A stretch of 64,000 nt of DNA from Lichenibacterium minor (GCF_004137685.1 NZ_QYBB01000003.1:62001-126000); one strand, 5' to 3'. Shown: positions 27,837 through 37,445, numbered from the stretch's first letter. Translations and numbers: made by a program. The notes: generated by a model not told the origin, from the sequence alone.

Positions 27837-28886
27837 ATGCGGCTCCGCCCCTTCCCGATCCTTCTGACCCTCGCCGTCCTCGCCGGCTGCTCGGATTATC
27901 GCCACGCCGAGCGGCCGCCGTGGCGTTCCCAGGCCGAGGCGGCCTGCCTCGCCCAGGGGCTCGTCCGCGAATCCGCCAGCGTGCGGCCGTTCCACCCGGT
28001 GAGCGGGCCCGGCATCTGCGGCGCCGATCACCCGTTCAAGGTGACGGCGCTCGACGACGGCAGCGTCGCGCTCAACACCGCCCAGACCCTGAACTGCCCG
28101 ATGGTCGCCGCCCTGGACGCGTGGGTGCGCGAGGTCGTCCAGCCCGCCGCACAGGCGCGGTTCGGCGAGCGCGTCGTGGCGATCGACTCGATGGGCAGCT
28201 ACAACTGCCGCGGGATCAACAACCGCAGCGGCGCGAACCTCAGCGAGCATGCCTTCGCCAACGCGATCGACATCGGCGGCTTCACCCTCGCCGACGGCCG
28301 GACGCTGACCGTCATGCGCAGCTTCAACGCCGGGGACGAGCAGGAGCGCGCCTTCCTGCACGAGGCCCACGCGGGCGCCTGCGGCGCGTTCACCACGGTG
28401 CTCGGCCCGGGCTACAACATCTTTCATTACAACCACTTCCACATGGACCTGGCGCACCATGGCGGGACGTCGCGCGCGCCCCGCCGCTACTGCAAGCCCG
28501 TGCCGCAGCCGAACCTGCCCGGCCCGCCGTCCCGGGACGACACGCCGGACCCGCCGGCCGCCGAGGAGGAGATGGACGTCGCCCGGGCCCCCCTGCCCGC
28601 CCCCGCCCTGCGGGCCGGACCGCCGATGCTCGAAGCCGCCGTGCCGCTTCCCGCCGTCGTGGCGCGGTCCGCGCCGCCGCCGAGGGCGCCAGCCGCCATG
28701 GCCCTCGCCCTGACGCCGGACGCGCCTCCGCCCCGTGCCCGCGCGGCGACGCCCACGCCGGACGAGCCCCCGCTCATCAGCTTCGCCGTGCCGGCCGACG
28801 ACCGGGACGCCGCGCCCCCCGCGCGGCCCCGGCTTGGCGCGCCGGCGAGGGACCGGGACGTCACGTCGAGCATCGGCGCGCGGTGA
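27837..28886 (+). CDS. Extensin-like lipoprotein
   Basis: A 349-residue envelope protein. A lipoprotein signal ends at LAGC (Cys18). Residues about 30-210 form an extensin-like C-terminal-type domain with the peptidase-like zinc residues in LSEHAFANAIDIGGF and HYNHFHMDL, and several cysteines (for example in GICGADHP, LNCPMV, SYNCRG, ACGAF, YCKP). The remaining 140 residues are proline- and alanine-rich and probably disordered. These proteins occur widely in alphaproteobacteria, probably acting on peptidoglycan; activity is not established. Converges on the histidine kinase gene. Confidence 0.82.
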   Translation: MRLRPFPILLTLAVLAGCSDYRHAERPPWRSQAEAACLAQGLVRESASVRPFHPVSGPGICGADHPFKVTALDDGSVALNTAQTLNCPMVAALDAWVREVVQPAAQARFGERVVAIDSMGSYNCRGINNRSGANLSEHAFANAIDIGGFTLADGRTLTVMRSFNAGDEQERAFLHEAHAGACGAFTTVLGPGYNIFHYNHFHMDLAHHGGTSRAPRRYCKPVPQPNLPGPPSRDDTPDPPAAEEEMDVARAPLPAPALRAGPPMLEAAVPLPAVVARSAPPPRAPAAMALALTPDAPPPRARAATPTPDEPPLISFAVPADDRDAAPPARPRLGAPARDRDVTSSIGAR

Positions 28887-28911
28887 CGCCGCGCGGGGAC
28901 GCGGTCCGGGC

Positions 28912-31842
28912 TCAGCCGGCGGTCCCCTCCGCGCTGCGCCGGGCCAGGTCCCGCCGGAGGTCGGCGACGCGCTCGACCGCCGCGTCGCGCGCGGCCCGCA
29001 CGGCCTCGAGGCAGGTCGCGTAGCCGTCGCTCCCCGGCACCGCCGCTTCGAGCGCGCGGGAACGGGCCGCGAGATCGGACAGGCCCGCCATCCCGGCGAC
29101 GGACAGCACCACGTGGGCGTCGGCCTTCCACCGGCGCAGGTCGTCGGGGATCGCGACGGAACCCGGCGAGAAGCGCTGCGGCAGGGACGCCGCCAGGCGC
29201 GACAGCACGTCGTCGAGCCGCGCGGGGCCGAGGTAGGTTCCGAGCTGCGCGTAGGCGGCCTCGTCGAAGGGCAGCGCCGCCGGACCGGCGCCGCTTCCGG
29301 CCGTCCAGCGCGCCACGGCGGCATGGAGCTGCGCGCGGTTCAGCGGCTTGCCGAGATGGCCGTCCATGCCGGCCTCGCGGAAAGCCCGCACCTGTTCGGG
29401 AAACACGTTGGCCGTCATGGCGACGATCGGCACGCTGCGCTGCGGGCCCGCCGAAGCGCGGATGAGGCGCGTCGCCGTGACGCCGTCCATGCCGGGCATC
29501 TGCACGTCCATGAGGACGAGGTCGTAGGGTGCCGCCGCGACGGCCGCCACGGCCTGCGCGCCATCGCCCGCGACGTCGACGGCGTGGCCCGCGGCTTCGA
29601 GCAGCGCCACGGCGAGGCGCTGGTTGATGTCGATGTCCTCGACGACCAGGATGCGGGCGACGCGGGACGCGCCGGCGCGCTGGGGCGGGCTCGGCGCCGT
29701 GACGGCGGACGGCGGCAGCGTGACGGTGAACCAGAAGGTCGAGCCGTCGCCCTCGCGGCTCGACACGCCGATCTCCCCGCCCATCAGCTCGACGAGGCGC
29801 TTGCAGATGGCGAGGCCCAGGCCGGAGCCGCCGAACCGGCGCGCCACCGAACTGTCGACCTGGGAGAAGCGCTCGAACAGCCGGTGCTGCTTGTCGCGCG
29901 CGATGCCGATGCCGGTGTCGGCCACCTCGAAGCGCACGGTTTCGCCGCCCGAGCCCGCCGTGCCGAGGCTCGACACCCTGAGCACCACCCGTCCCCGCGG
30001 CGTGAACTTCACGGCGTTGTTGAGCAGGTTCAGCAGCACCTGGCGCAGGCGGCCCTCGTCGCCGACGAGCCCCGCCGGCAGGCCCGCGGCGATCTCGACC
30101 TCGATGTCGAGCGCCTTCGTGCCCGCGTAGCCGCGCAGGATGGCGGCGCAGCCCTCGGCCAGCGCTTCGGGCGAGAACGGGATGGCTTCGAGCTCGACCG
30201 CGCCGGCTTCCGCCTTGGAGAAGTCGAGGATGTCGTTGACCACGGTCAGCAGGGCCGCCCCGGCGGCGCGGATCAGCTCGGCCTGCGACGCCGCCGAGGC
30301 GGGCAGCCCGCCCGCGTCGATCATCAGGTCGGTGAAGCCGATGATGCTGTTCAGCGGCGTGCGGATCTCGTGGCTCATGGCGGCGAGGAAATCGCTCTTG
30401 GCCTGGCTGGCGGCCTCGGCGTCGCGCTGCGCCCGCTCGGCCATGTCCTTGGCGGCAGCCAGGTCGTCGGCGCGCTGCCGGCGCTCCGTGACGTCGCGCA
30501 GCGCCACCACCACCACGGGCCCGCCGACCCGCTCCGCCATGTGGAACGCGCCTTCGACCCAGATGAGGTCGCCGTCCCCGCGCGCGACGCGGTGGGTATG
30601 GAGCACGATGCCGTCGTCCGGGCCGAGCCGCGCCAGCAGGGCCCGCACGGCGTCGCGGTCGTCGGGATGGATGACGTCGGCGAGGCGCCCCCGCGCGACC
30701 TCGTCGGGCGGGTAGCCCAGCACGCGGGCCGAGGAGGGCGACACGTAGAGGGCGGCGCCGTCCGGCCCCGGCTCGCGCAGCATCACGACGTCGGACGAGT
30801 TTTCGGCGAGCAGGCGGTAACGGTCCCGCACGCGCCCGAGCGCTTCCTCCGCCCCCACGGCGGCGCTGACGTCGCGCGACAGCGCGAGCAGGCGCTCGGG
30901 CCGGCCGTTCGCCCCCAGGATCGGCGCGATCACGACGTCGAGGTGGAGCGGGTTGTCCTTGGCGGAAACGCAGTGCGCCCGGAACCGCGACGACGCGCCG
31001 GCCGCCGCGGCGGCGACCGCAGACCGCGCCGTCGGCCGCACCTCCACCGGCCACAGGCCCACGAAGTCCCGGCCGAGCGCGTCCCGGGCCCCGTCGAACT
31101 CGAGCAGGCACAGGCCGTTGCGGCTCATGAAGGAGATGTCCCCGTCGAGGTCGAGGACCTTGATGCAGTCCGGGCTGGCATCCACGACGCCGCGCAGGAA
31201 GGCCTCGCTGGCCCGCACGGCGGCCTCGGCGGCGTGACGGTCCGAAACGTCCCGCAGGGCGCCCACGTAACCGCTCGGCTCGCCCGTGACGGGGTCGCGC
31301 GTCGCGCGCATGTTGCCTTCGATCCATCGGTAGCTCCCGTCCTTGCGGCGGTAGCGCTGCGTGGCGACGACGCGTTCGCGCGTGCCGTCGAGGAGGCCGG
31401 CCAGGGCAAGGCGGTAGCCCGGCGCGTCCTCCGGGTGGACGATGTCCATCACGGCCGTCCCTTCGAGCTCGTCGGGGGCGTAGCCCAGCAGCGTTCGGCT
31501 GCTGGACGACACGAACCGGCGCACCATGTCGCGGTCGGCTTCCACGATCATGTCGGCGGCGTGGTCGGCCAGGAGCTTGAACCGGCGCTCGCTCGCGCGG
31601 AGCCGAAGCCAGGTGTCGCGCGCCGCATCCCGCTTCCGGCGGCGGTCCGCGCGCGCCAGCACCAGGGGCAGGACGCACAGCGCGACGCACAGCGCGGCCG
31701 ACGGGGCCGCGACGGCGACCGGCAGGCCGAGCACGGATGCCGCCCAGAAGGCGGCGACGATCAGCGCCGCTCCGCCCGGCACGGCGTGCTCGGCGCCGAA
31801 GCCGGCGGGCGCTGGGTCGTCGTCGGGCACCGGGTCGGGCAT
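28912..31842 (-). CDS. Membrane hybrid sensor histidine kinase with PAS domains, receiver and Hpt-like tail
   Basis: A 976-residue hybrid kinase. Order: two membrane helices (about 25-62), three PAS/PAC units (about 80-195, 205-320, 330-450), HisKA with H491 in SHEIRTPLNSIIGF, HATPase (NLLNNAVKF, DTGIGI, GSGLGLAICK), receiver with phospho-acceptor D779 in LMDVQMPGMDG, and a C-terminal Hpt-like bundle where the expected HxxKG reads AHVVLSVAG. A multistep phosphorelay is likely, with an unknown signal and no response regulator gene adjacent. The start is uncertain: ATG 31842 is chosen; ATG 31869 would add nine residues, and neither has well-spaced ribosome sites. Confidence 0.9.
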   Translation of the reverse strand: MPDPVPDDDPAPAGFGAEHAVPGGAALIVAAFWAASVLGLPVAVAAPSAALCVALCVLPLVLARADRRRKRDAARDTWLRLRASERRFKLLADHAADMIVEADRDMVRRFVSSSSRTLLGYAPDELEGTAVMDIVHPEDAPGYRLALAGLLDGTRERVVATQRYRRKDGSYRWIEGNMRATRDPVTGEPSGYVGALRDVSDRHAAEAAVRASEAFLRGVVDASPDCIKVLDLDGDISFMSRNGLCLLEFDGARDALGRDFVGLWPVEVRPTARSAVAAAAAGASSRFRAHCVSAKDNPLHLDVVIAPILGANGRPERLLALSRDVSAAVGAEEALGRVRDRYRLLAENSSDVVMLREPGPDGAALYVSPSSARVLGYPPDEVARGRLADVIHPDDRDAVRALLARLGPDDGIVLHTHRVARGDGDLIWVEGAFHMAERVGGPVVVVALRDVTERRQRADDLAAAKDMAERAQRDAEAASQAKSDFLAAMSHEIRTPLNSIIGFTDLMIDAGGLPASAASQAELIRAAGAALLTVVNDILDFSKAEAGAVELEAIPFSPEALAEGCAAILRGYAGTKALDIEVEIAAGLPAGLVGDEGRLRQVLLNLLNNAVKFTPRGRVVLRVSSLGTAGSGGETVRFEVADTGIGIARDKQHRLFERFSQVDSSVARRFGGSGLGLAICKRLVELMGGEIGVSSREGDGSTFWFTVTLPPSAVTAPSPPQRAGASRVARILVVEDIDINQRLAVALLEAAGHAVDVAGDGAQAVAAVAAAPYDLVLMDVQMPGMDGVTATRLIRASAGPQRSVPIVAMTANVFPEQVRAFREAGMDGHLGKPLNRAQLHAAVARWTAGSGAGPAALPFDEAAYAQLGTYLGPARLDDVLSRLAASLPQRFSPGSVAIPDDLRRWKADAHVVLSVAGMAGLSDLAARSRALEAAVPGSDGYATCLEAVRAARDAAVERVADLRRDLARRSAEGTAG

Positions 31843-32016
31843 GGTGGCGATTCGCGTCTCCCGTCGCATGCTGCGGCGTCGCGGCGGCACACGACCGCGA
31901 CAGCAGCTACCCGAGCGGAGGGCGAAGCACCATCCTGTGTCGGGCTGCGAGGGTCGACGGGCGCCCGTTTCCACGGGATCGAGGCCCCCCGAACCGCACC
32001 GAGGAGGACCGAACCG

Positions 32017-32319
32017 ATGACGGATGCGCGAAAACCCCGGATCGCCTTCACCTATTGCACGCAGTGCCATTGGCTGCTCCGGGCGGCCTGGATGGCGCAG
32101 GAGCTCCTGTCGACCTTCGGCACCGACCTCGGCGAGGTCGCGCTGATCCCCGCCACGGGGGGCGCTTTCGCGATCACCTACGACGGCGCGGAGATCTGGG
32201 AACGGGTGCGCGACGGCGGCTTCCCGGACGTCAAGGCGCTGAAGGGGCGCGTCCGCGACCGCCTCGACCCGGACCGCGACCTCGGCCACCTCGACCGCGC
32301 CAAGCGGGAGCCGAACTGA
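32017..32319 (+). CDS. SelT/SelW/SelH (Rdx) family thioredoxin-like protein
   Basis: A 100-residue Rdx-family protein. FTYCTQCHWLLRA carries the CxxC redox motif on the first loop of a thioredoxin-like fold, and GGAFAITYDGAEIWER matches the family core. The physiological substrate is unknown. GAGGAGG gives ATG 32017 a strong ribosome site. It is divergent from the histidine kinase and 59 bp ahead of hldE on the same strand. Confidence 0.88.
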   Translation: MTDARKPRIAFTYCTQCHWLLRAAWMAQELLSTFGTDLGEVALIPATGGAFAITYDGAEIWERVRDGGFPDVKALKGRVRDRLDPDRDLGHLDRAKREPN

Positions 32320-32378
32320 TTTGGCAAATCCGCGCCGCCGCGCCATAGGTCCGGCCGGAACGGGACGGGGCTGACGCG

Positions 32379-33854
32379 ATGCGGCATGTGTTCGACGATC
32401 TGGCGCGCGCCCGGGTCGCGGTGATCGGCGACCTGATGCTCGACGTCTACCTGCAGGGCGAGGTCGAGCGCATCTCGCCCGAAGCGCCGGTGCCGGTGGT
32501 GCGGCTCGCCTCCGAGCGGGCCGTGGCGGGCGGGGCCGCCAACGTGGCCGCCAACGTGGCGCATCTCGGCGGGCAGGTCGATCTCGTCGGCGTCGCCGGG
32601 CCGGACGAGGGTTTCACGGCGCTGGCGGCGCTGCTCGACGCCCACGGCGGCATCGCGCGCGACCGCCTGGTGGTGGACAGCCGCTGCCGCACGACGCGCA
32701 AGACGCGCCTGCTCGGCCACAACCAGCAGATCGCCCGCATCGACCACGAGGATCGCGGCCCGCTGCCCGACGAGGTCGACGCGCGCGCGGCGGAGCGCGC
32801 CGCGGAGGCCACGGCGGCGGCCGACATCGCCGTCCTGTCCGACTACGGCAAGGGCGTCGTGTCGGACGGGCTGCTGCGCGCGGTGTTCGACGCCGCGGCG
32901 GCGGCCGGCAAGCGCGTGATCGTCGACCCGAAGCGCCGGAACCTCGCGGCCTACCGCGGCGCCGCGATCGTGACGCCCAACCGCGCCGAACTCGCGCTCG
33001 CCACCGGCCACCCTTGCGAAAGCGACGACGACGCCCGCGCGGCGGCCGCCATCGCGATCCGCATGTGCGGCGCCGACATCCTGCTCACGCGCTCCGAGAA
33101 GGGCATGTCGTATTTCCCCGTCGACGGGGAGCCGATCCACCTGCCGACCGTGGCCCAGGAGGTGTTCGACGTGTCGGGCGCCGGCGACACGGTGGTGGGC
33201 ACGCTGGCGCTCTGCCTCGCGGTCGGCATGCCGGTGGCGGATGCCATGCGGGCCGCCAACCACGCCGCCGGCATCGTGGTGGGCAAGGTCGGCACCGCGC
33301 TCGTGTCGCGCGACGAGCTGCTGGCCGACCTGACGGCCGACGGCGGCGCGGACGTCGAGGACGGGCGCCTGCTCGACCGCGAGGCCGCCGTGGCGTTGCG
33401 GGCCTGGTGGCGCCGCCAGGGCCTGTCGGTCGGCTTCACCAACGGATGCTTCGACCTCCTCCATCCCGGCCACGCGTCGCTGGTCCGGCAGGCCGCGGCC
33501 GGCTGCGACCGGCTCGTCATGGCGCTGAACACCGACGCGTCGGTGCGCCGCCTCAAGGGCCCGAACCGCCCCCTGCAGGCAGAGGACGCCCGCGCCGAGG
33601 TGGTGGGCGCCCTGAAGGGCGTGGCCGCCGTGGTGCTGTTCGACGAGGACACGCCGCTGGAGCTGATCGCGGCGCTGCAGCCCGACCTGCTGGTGAAGGG
33701 TGCCGACTACACGGAGGACACCGTGGTGGGCGCCGACATCGTCAAGGCCAACGGCGGCCGGGTGATGCTGGCGCGGCTCGTGCCCGGCCAATCGACGACG
33801 CGCCTCGCGGCGCGGGGCGCCGGGGCGGATCGCGCCGTCGGGACGGCGCCGTGA
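32379..33854 (+). CDS. hldE: Bifunctional heptose-7-phosphate kinase / heptose-1-phosphate adenylyltransferase
   Basis: Two steps of ADP-heptose synthesis for lipopolysaccharide inner core. The 491-residue protein has an N-terminal PfkB-type kinase (VIGDLMLDVYLQGEVERISPEAP, GGAANVAANVAHLGG, catalytic VSGAGDTVVG at about residues 265-274) and a C-terminal nucleotidyltransferase domain (GFTNGCFDLLHPGHASLV). The phosphatase step (gmhB) is not seen here. Its stop overlaps the GTG of hldD (GTGA). Confidence 0.95.
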   Translation: MRHVFDDLARARVAVIGDLMLDVYLQGEVERISPEAPVPVVRLASERAVAGGAANVAANVAHLGGQVDLVGVAGPDEGFTALAALLDAHGGIARDRLVVDSRCRTTRKTRLLGHNQQIARIDHEDRGPLPDEVDARAAERAAEATAAADIAVLSDYGKGVVSDGLLRAVFDAAAAAGKRVIVDPKRRNLAAYRGAAIVTPNRAELALATGHPCESDDDARAAAAIAIRMCGADILLTRSEKGMSYFPVDGEPIHLPTVAQEVFDVSGAGDTVVGTLALCLAVGMPVADAMRAANHAAGIVVGKVGTALVSRDELLADLTADGGADVEDGRLLDREAAVALRAWWRRQGLSVGFTNGCFDLLHPGHASLVRQAAAGCDRLVMALNTDASVRRLKGPNRPLQAEDARAEVVGALKGVAAVVLFDEDTPLELIAALQPDLLVKGADYTEDTVVGADIVKANGGRVMLARLVPGQSTTRLAARGAGADRAVGTAP

Positions 33855-34831
33855 TCCTCGTCACCGGCGGCGCCGGCTTCATCGGTTCCAACATCTGCGC
33901 CGATCTCGAGGCCGCCGGCCGGCGCGACATCGCCGTGGCGGACACGCTCGGCCACGACGGCAAGTGGCGCAACCTCGCCAAGCGGAACCTGCGCGACATC
34001 GTCTTTCCCGGCGAGATCGAGGGCTGGCTGGCGGGACGGCCGCGGCTCGACGCGGTGATCCACATGGGCGCCGATTCATCGACCACGGCGACCGACGGCG
34101 ACCACATCGCCGCCAACAACTTCCGCCTGTCGACGCGGCTGTGGAGCTGGTGCGCGGCGACGGGCACCCCCTTCGTCTACGCCTCCTCGGCGGCGACCTA
34201 CGGCGACGGCACGCTCGGCTTCGACGACGACGCGTCCGCGGGCGCGCTGGCGCAGCTGCGGCCGCTGAACCTTTACGGCTGGTCGAAGCACCTGTTCGAC
34301 CGCTGGGCGGTCGAGCGCGCCGCGGAGGGCCACGCGCCGCCGCAATGGGCGGGGCTGAAGTTCTTCAACGTGTTCGGCCCCAACGAGGGCCACAAGGGCG
34401 ACATGCGCTCGCTCGTCGCCAAGACGGCGAAGCGCATCGCGGCCGGCGACACGATCACGCTGTTCCGCTCGCACCGCGACGGGATCGCCGACGGCGAGCA
34501 GCGGCGCGACTTCGTGTCGGTGAAGGACTGCTGCGCCGCCGTGTCGTGGCTGCTGGACAACCCGCGCGTGTCCGGCCTGTTCAACCTCGGCACCGGCCGG
34601 GCGCGCTCGTTCCGCGACCTCATCCTGGCCACGGGCGCGGCGCTCGGGGTCGAGGTGAGCGTCGACTATGCCGACATGCCGGACGCGATCCGCGGCCAAT
34701 ACCAGTATTTCACCGAGGCCCGCATGGAGAAGCTGCGCGCCGCCGGGTTCCAGCGGCCGTTCGCGACGCTGGAGGTCTCCGTCGCCGATTACGTGTGCAA
34801 CCACCTGATGGCCGCCGACGAATACCGGTGA
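33851..34831 (+). CDS. hldD: ADP-L-glycero-D-manno-heptose 6-epimerase
   Basis: Converts ADP-D-glycero- to ADP-L-glycero-manno-heptose, the last step of the pathway. The 326-residue short-chain epimerase has VTGGAGFIGSN at its start, VYASSAATYGDG, the catalytic NLYGWSKHLFD (Tyr, Lys), FFNVFGPNEGHKGDMRS and a QRRDFVSVKD segment typical of RfaD. Starts at GTG 33851 overlapping hldE. It implies an inner core with L-glycero-D-manno-heptose. Confidence 0.95.
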   Translation: MILVTGGAGFIGSNICADLEAAGRRDIAVADTLGHDGKWRNLAKRNLRDIVFPGEIEGWLAGRPRLDAVIHMGADSSTTATDGDHIAANNFRLSTRLWSWCAATGTPFVYASSAATYGDGTLGFDDDASAGALAQLRPLNLYGWSKHLFDRWAVERAAEGHAPPQWAGLKFFNVFGPNEGHKGDMRSLVAKTAKRIAAGDTITLFRSHRDGIADGEQRRDFVSVKDCCAAVSWLLDNPRVSGLFNLGTGRARSFRDLILATGAALGVEVSVDYADMPDAIRGQYQYFTEARMEKLRAAGFQRPFATLEVSVADYVCNHLMAADEYR

Positions 34832-34854
34832 CACCGAAACAGGGCGGGACGGCG

Positions 34855-35172
34855 ATGACGCAGCATGTGGTCGCGTGGGACGAGGTCGAAGCCGCCGCGG
34901 CGCCGGGCGGGCTGGTGAAGCGGCGCATCGAGCTGCCGGGCATGTCCCTGGTCACGGTCGAGGTGCCGGCCGGCACGCGGGGGAAGCGCCACAGCCACGA
35001 CCACGACCAGTTCGTGCAGGTGGTGTCGGGCTCGGGCACGCTCGAAACCGAACAGGGCGAACGTCCCTTCTCGGCCGGCACGGTCTTCGCCTTCCCGGCC
35101 GGCACGTGGCATCTCGCCAACTTCGACGCCGACACGGTGCTGGTGGAAACCAACCTCGCGCCGACGGGGTAG
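34855..35172 (+). CDS. Single-domain cupin protein
   Basis: A 105-residue single beta-barrel cupin. Metal-site motif 1 is visible as GKRHSHDHDQFVQVVSGSG (three histidines and an acidic/Gln position), and motif 2 as FPAGTWHLANF. It follows hldD by 23 bp and is probably co-transcribed with the heptose genes. Substrate and function are unknown; a sugar-isomerase-like or regulatory role is possible. Confidence 0.8.
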   Translation: MTQHVVAWDEVEAAAAPGGLVKRRIELPGMSLVTVEVPAGTRGKRHSHDHDQFVQVVSGSGTLETEQGERPFSAGTVFAFPAGTWHLANFDADTVLVETNLAPTG

Positions 35173-35233
35173 CTTCTCCGCCGAATTCACGTCAGGATGG
35201 AAACGCTTCGAGACGCTCGGTCGGGTAGGCCCC

Positions 35234-35569
35234 ATGACGGACATGTTCGGCTCGCGGCTCTCGTTGTGTTCAGCCTTGGTCATGGCGCTGTGCGCTTCGG
35301 CGCCGGCGAGCGCAGAACCGGTCACGTTCGGCGGCGGAGACGGCTCGTCGCAGGATCGTGCCGTCGTGATTCTCGATGCGACGAACGAGATGGAGGGGGT
35401 CAGGGCCGAACACGTTTGGCAGGCCCATGTCCATCCGCGCTGGCGATGGTCGGGTGAGCAGGCGACGTTCCGGCGCGGCGGCCGCCTGTTCGACCTGATC
35501 CGTCTCCGCGGACCCGACGGCCCTCACGATCTCTGGTTCGACATCACGTCTTTCTTCGGGAAGACGTAG
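35234..35569 (+). CDS. Small exported hypothetical protein
   Basis: A 111-residue protein with a clear signal peptide (hydrophobic LSLCSALVMALCASAP, cut after ASA). The mature part is about 83 residues and rich in Trp and charged residues (HVWQAHVHPRWRWSGEQ, LWFDITSFFGKT). I do not recognise a family. No clear ribosome site. It converges on recF with a 51-bp gap in which nothing stands out. Confidence 0.6.
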   Translation: MTDMFGSRLSLCSALVMALCASAPASAEPVTFGGGDGSSQDRAVVILDATNEMEGVRAEHVWQAHVHPRWRWSGEQATFRRGGRLFDLIRLRGPDGPHDLWFDITSFFGKT

Positions 35570-35620
35570 AAGCTCGAAACGGTTGCTTCCGGCCCGTGTC
35601 TTGGGTCTGTCAGAGAAGCG

Positions 35621-36790
35621 TCACCCCGCCGGCCGCACCGCCCCCGGCACCACCTCGAAGCGCTCGGCGCCGCGCAGTTCGGCGAACAGGGCCGGGTCGG
35701 CGCCCGTCATGAAGACGTGGCCGCCGAGGGCCTGCAGCTCCGCATAGAGCGCTTCCCGGCGGACGGGGTCGAAATGCGCCGCGATCTCGTCGAGCAGCAC
35801 CAGCGGCGCGATGCCGCTCATGGCGGTGACGAGCCGCGCCGACGCCAGCACCAGCCCCACCAGCAGCGCCTTCTGCTCGCCCGTCGAGGAGCGAGCCGCT
35901 TCGGCGTCCTTGGGGCCGTGGCGCACCGCGAGGTCGCTGAGGTGCGGGCCGATGGAGGTGCGCCCGGCCGCGGCGTCCCGGGAACGGGTGTCGCGCAGGA
36001 GGGCGCGGTAGCGGTCCTCGGCGTCGAGCGCCGGGTGGTTCGCCACCAGCGCTTCCACGCCGCCCACCACCGACACGTCGGCCCAGGGAAAGGGCGAGGC
36101 CGGGTCGCGATGGACCGCGATGAGGGCCGCGAGCCGCGTCACCGTCTCGTGGCGCGCCGCAGCGACCGCCACGCCGAGCGACGCCACCTCGCGTTCGGCG
36201 GCCTCGGCCCAGGCGGCGTCGAGGCGGCCGGACTGGCGCCCCTCCTCCAGCACGCGGTTGCGGTTGCGCAGCGCGCGTTCCAGGGCGGACACGCGGGTGC
36301 CGTGCTCGCTGTCCACCGTCAGCACGATGCGGTCGAGGAAACGCCGCCGTTCGGACGACGGGCCGGCGAAGAGACCGTCCATGGCGGGCGTCAACCACAC
36401 CACGCGCAGGTGCTCGGCGAAGCCCTTGGCGGAGGGCACGGCGGCGCGGTCGATGCGGCAGCGGCGCGAGGCCGCCGTGACGCCGTCGGGCGGCTCCAGG
36501 CCGGTGCCGAGCTGCACGGCCTCGACGGCCTGTGACGCGTCCTCGACGGCGACCGACACGGCCCAGCCGCCCTGGCCCGCGTCGCGCGCGCATTCGGCGA
36601 GTTCGGCGCGGCGGAAGCCGCGGCCGGGCGTGAAGAACGACAGGGCCTCGAGCAGGTTTGTCTTGCCCGCGCCGTTGTGCCCCGCCAGCACCACGGGCGC
36701 ACCGGACAGCGGCAGGTCGAGGGCGGGGTAGGATCGGTAGTCGCCGAGCACCAGCCGCCGGACGCGCGGGCGGCGGTCCATCGCGGTCAC
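35621..36790 (-). CDS. recF: DNA replication/repair protein RecF
   Basis: SMC-like ATPase that helps load RecA at gaps together with RecO and RecR. The 389-residue protein has RLVLGDYRSY, Walker A GHNGAGKTNLLEALS (about 38-52), the signature STGEQKALLVGLVLA and Walker B LVLLDEIAAHFD. GTG 36790 is preferred to ATG 36781 because AAGGGGGG lies upstream of it. It stands alone here; the classical dnaA-dnaN-recF-gyrB grouping is not present in the window. Confidence 0.95.
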   Translation of the reverse strand: MTAMDRRPRVRRLVLGDYRSYPALDLPLSGAPVVLAGHNGAGKTNLLEALSFFTPGRGFRRAELAECARDAGQGGWAVSVAVEDASQAVEAVQLGTGLEPPDGVTAASRRCRIDRAAVPSAKGFAEHLRVVWLTPAMDGLFAGPSSERRRFLDRIVLTVDSEHGTRVSALERALRNRNRVLEEGRQSGRLDAAWAEAAEREVASLGVAVAAARHETVTRLAALIAVHRDPASPFPWADVSVVGGVEALVANHPALDAEDRYRALLRDTRSRDAAAGRTSIGPHLSDLAVRHGPKDAEAARSSTGEQKALLVGLVLASARLVTAMSGIAPLVLLDEIAAHFDPVRREALYAELQALGGHVFMTGADPALFAELRGAERFEVVPGAVRPAG

Positions 36791-36818
36791 GGGCGGGCGC
36801 CCCCCTTCGACGGTCGCG

Positions 36819-37445
36819 TCACCCCTTCACCCCCGACGGCGCCACGCCCATGCCCTTCAGCGTTTCTTCCACGGTCGGCAGCATGTTCCCCACGATCGCC
36901 CGCACCCCGGCGGCGTTGGGATGCATGCCGTCGGCGAGGTGCAGCTCGGGATGGCCGATGAGGCCGGCGAGGAAGAACGGGTAGAGCGGCACGCCGTCCC
37001 GCTTGGCGAGGCCCGGGTAGATGGCGGCGAAGCGCTCGCGGTAGGCCGCGTCGAGCTCCGTGGCGGCATACATTCCCGCCAGCAAAACTCTGATGCCGCG
37101 CTTCTGCAGGCCGCCCACGATGTCGGCGAGGTTCTTCGCCGTCACGCCCGTGTCGACGCCGCGCAGCATGTCGTTGGCGCCGAGTTCGACGATCGCGAGG
37201 TCCGTGCCGTCCGGCACCGACCAATCGAGCCGCGCGAGCCCGCCCTGCGTGGTGTCGCCCGACACGGCCGCGTTGTTGACCCGCACGTCGTAGCCGTCGC
37301 GGCGCAGCGCGGCTTCCAGCACCGCCGGGAAGGCCGCGTCGGCGGGGAGCTGATACCCGGCCGACAGGCTGTCGCCAAAGGCCGCGATCGTGGTGGTGGC
37401 GAGCGCCGGTCCGGCCGATGCGACGAACAGAACGGCTGCGGCCAA
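36819..37445 (-). CDS. Arylesterase / TesA-like SGNH hydrolase, start codon problematic
   Basis: Exported GDSL/SGNH esterase (about 208 residues): block I AAFGDSLSAGYQ, block III ELGANDMLRG, and catalytic LADGMHPNAAG at the end. Similar to TesA, the multifunctional thioesterase/lysophospholipase. The signal peptide reads ...RLRCQLAAAVLFVASAGPALA, but its basic part lies before the most downstream usable start, TTG 37445; TTG 37520 would restore it but overlaps the divergent ABC gene. ATG 37471 is in another frame and one extra G would join it. The pairing with a divergent ybbA-ybbP system is the same as in Escherichia coli. Confidence 0.8.
   Translation of the reverse strand: MAAAVLFVASAGPALATTTIAAFGDSLSAGYQLPADAAFPAVLEAALRRDGYDVRVNNAAVSGDTTQGGLARLDWSVPDGTDLAIVELGANDMLRGVDTGVTAKNLADIVGGLQKRGIRVLLAGMYAATELDAAYRERFAAIYPGLAKRDGVPLYPFFLAGLIGHPELHLADGMHPNAAGVRAIVGNMLPTVEETLKGMGVAPSGVKG

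Noticed and set aside
28735..32319. A plus-strand open frame of 1194 codons opposite the histidine kinase
   Set aside because: It is antisense to a clear kinase with intact motifs, has Arg/His/Gly-rich composition, and long empty frames are normal at this GC content. Only its last 101 codons (32017-32319, the Rdx-like protein) are real.
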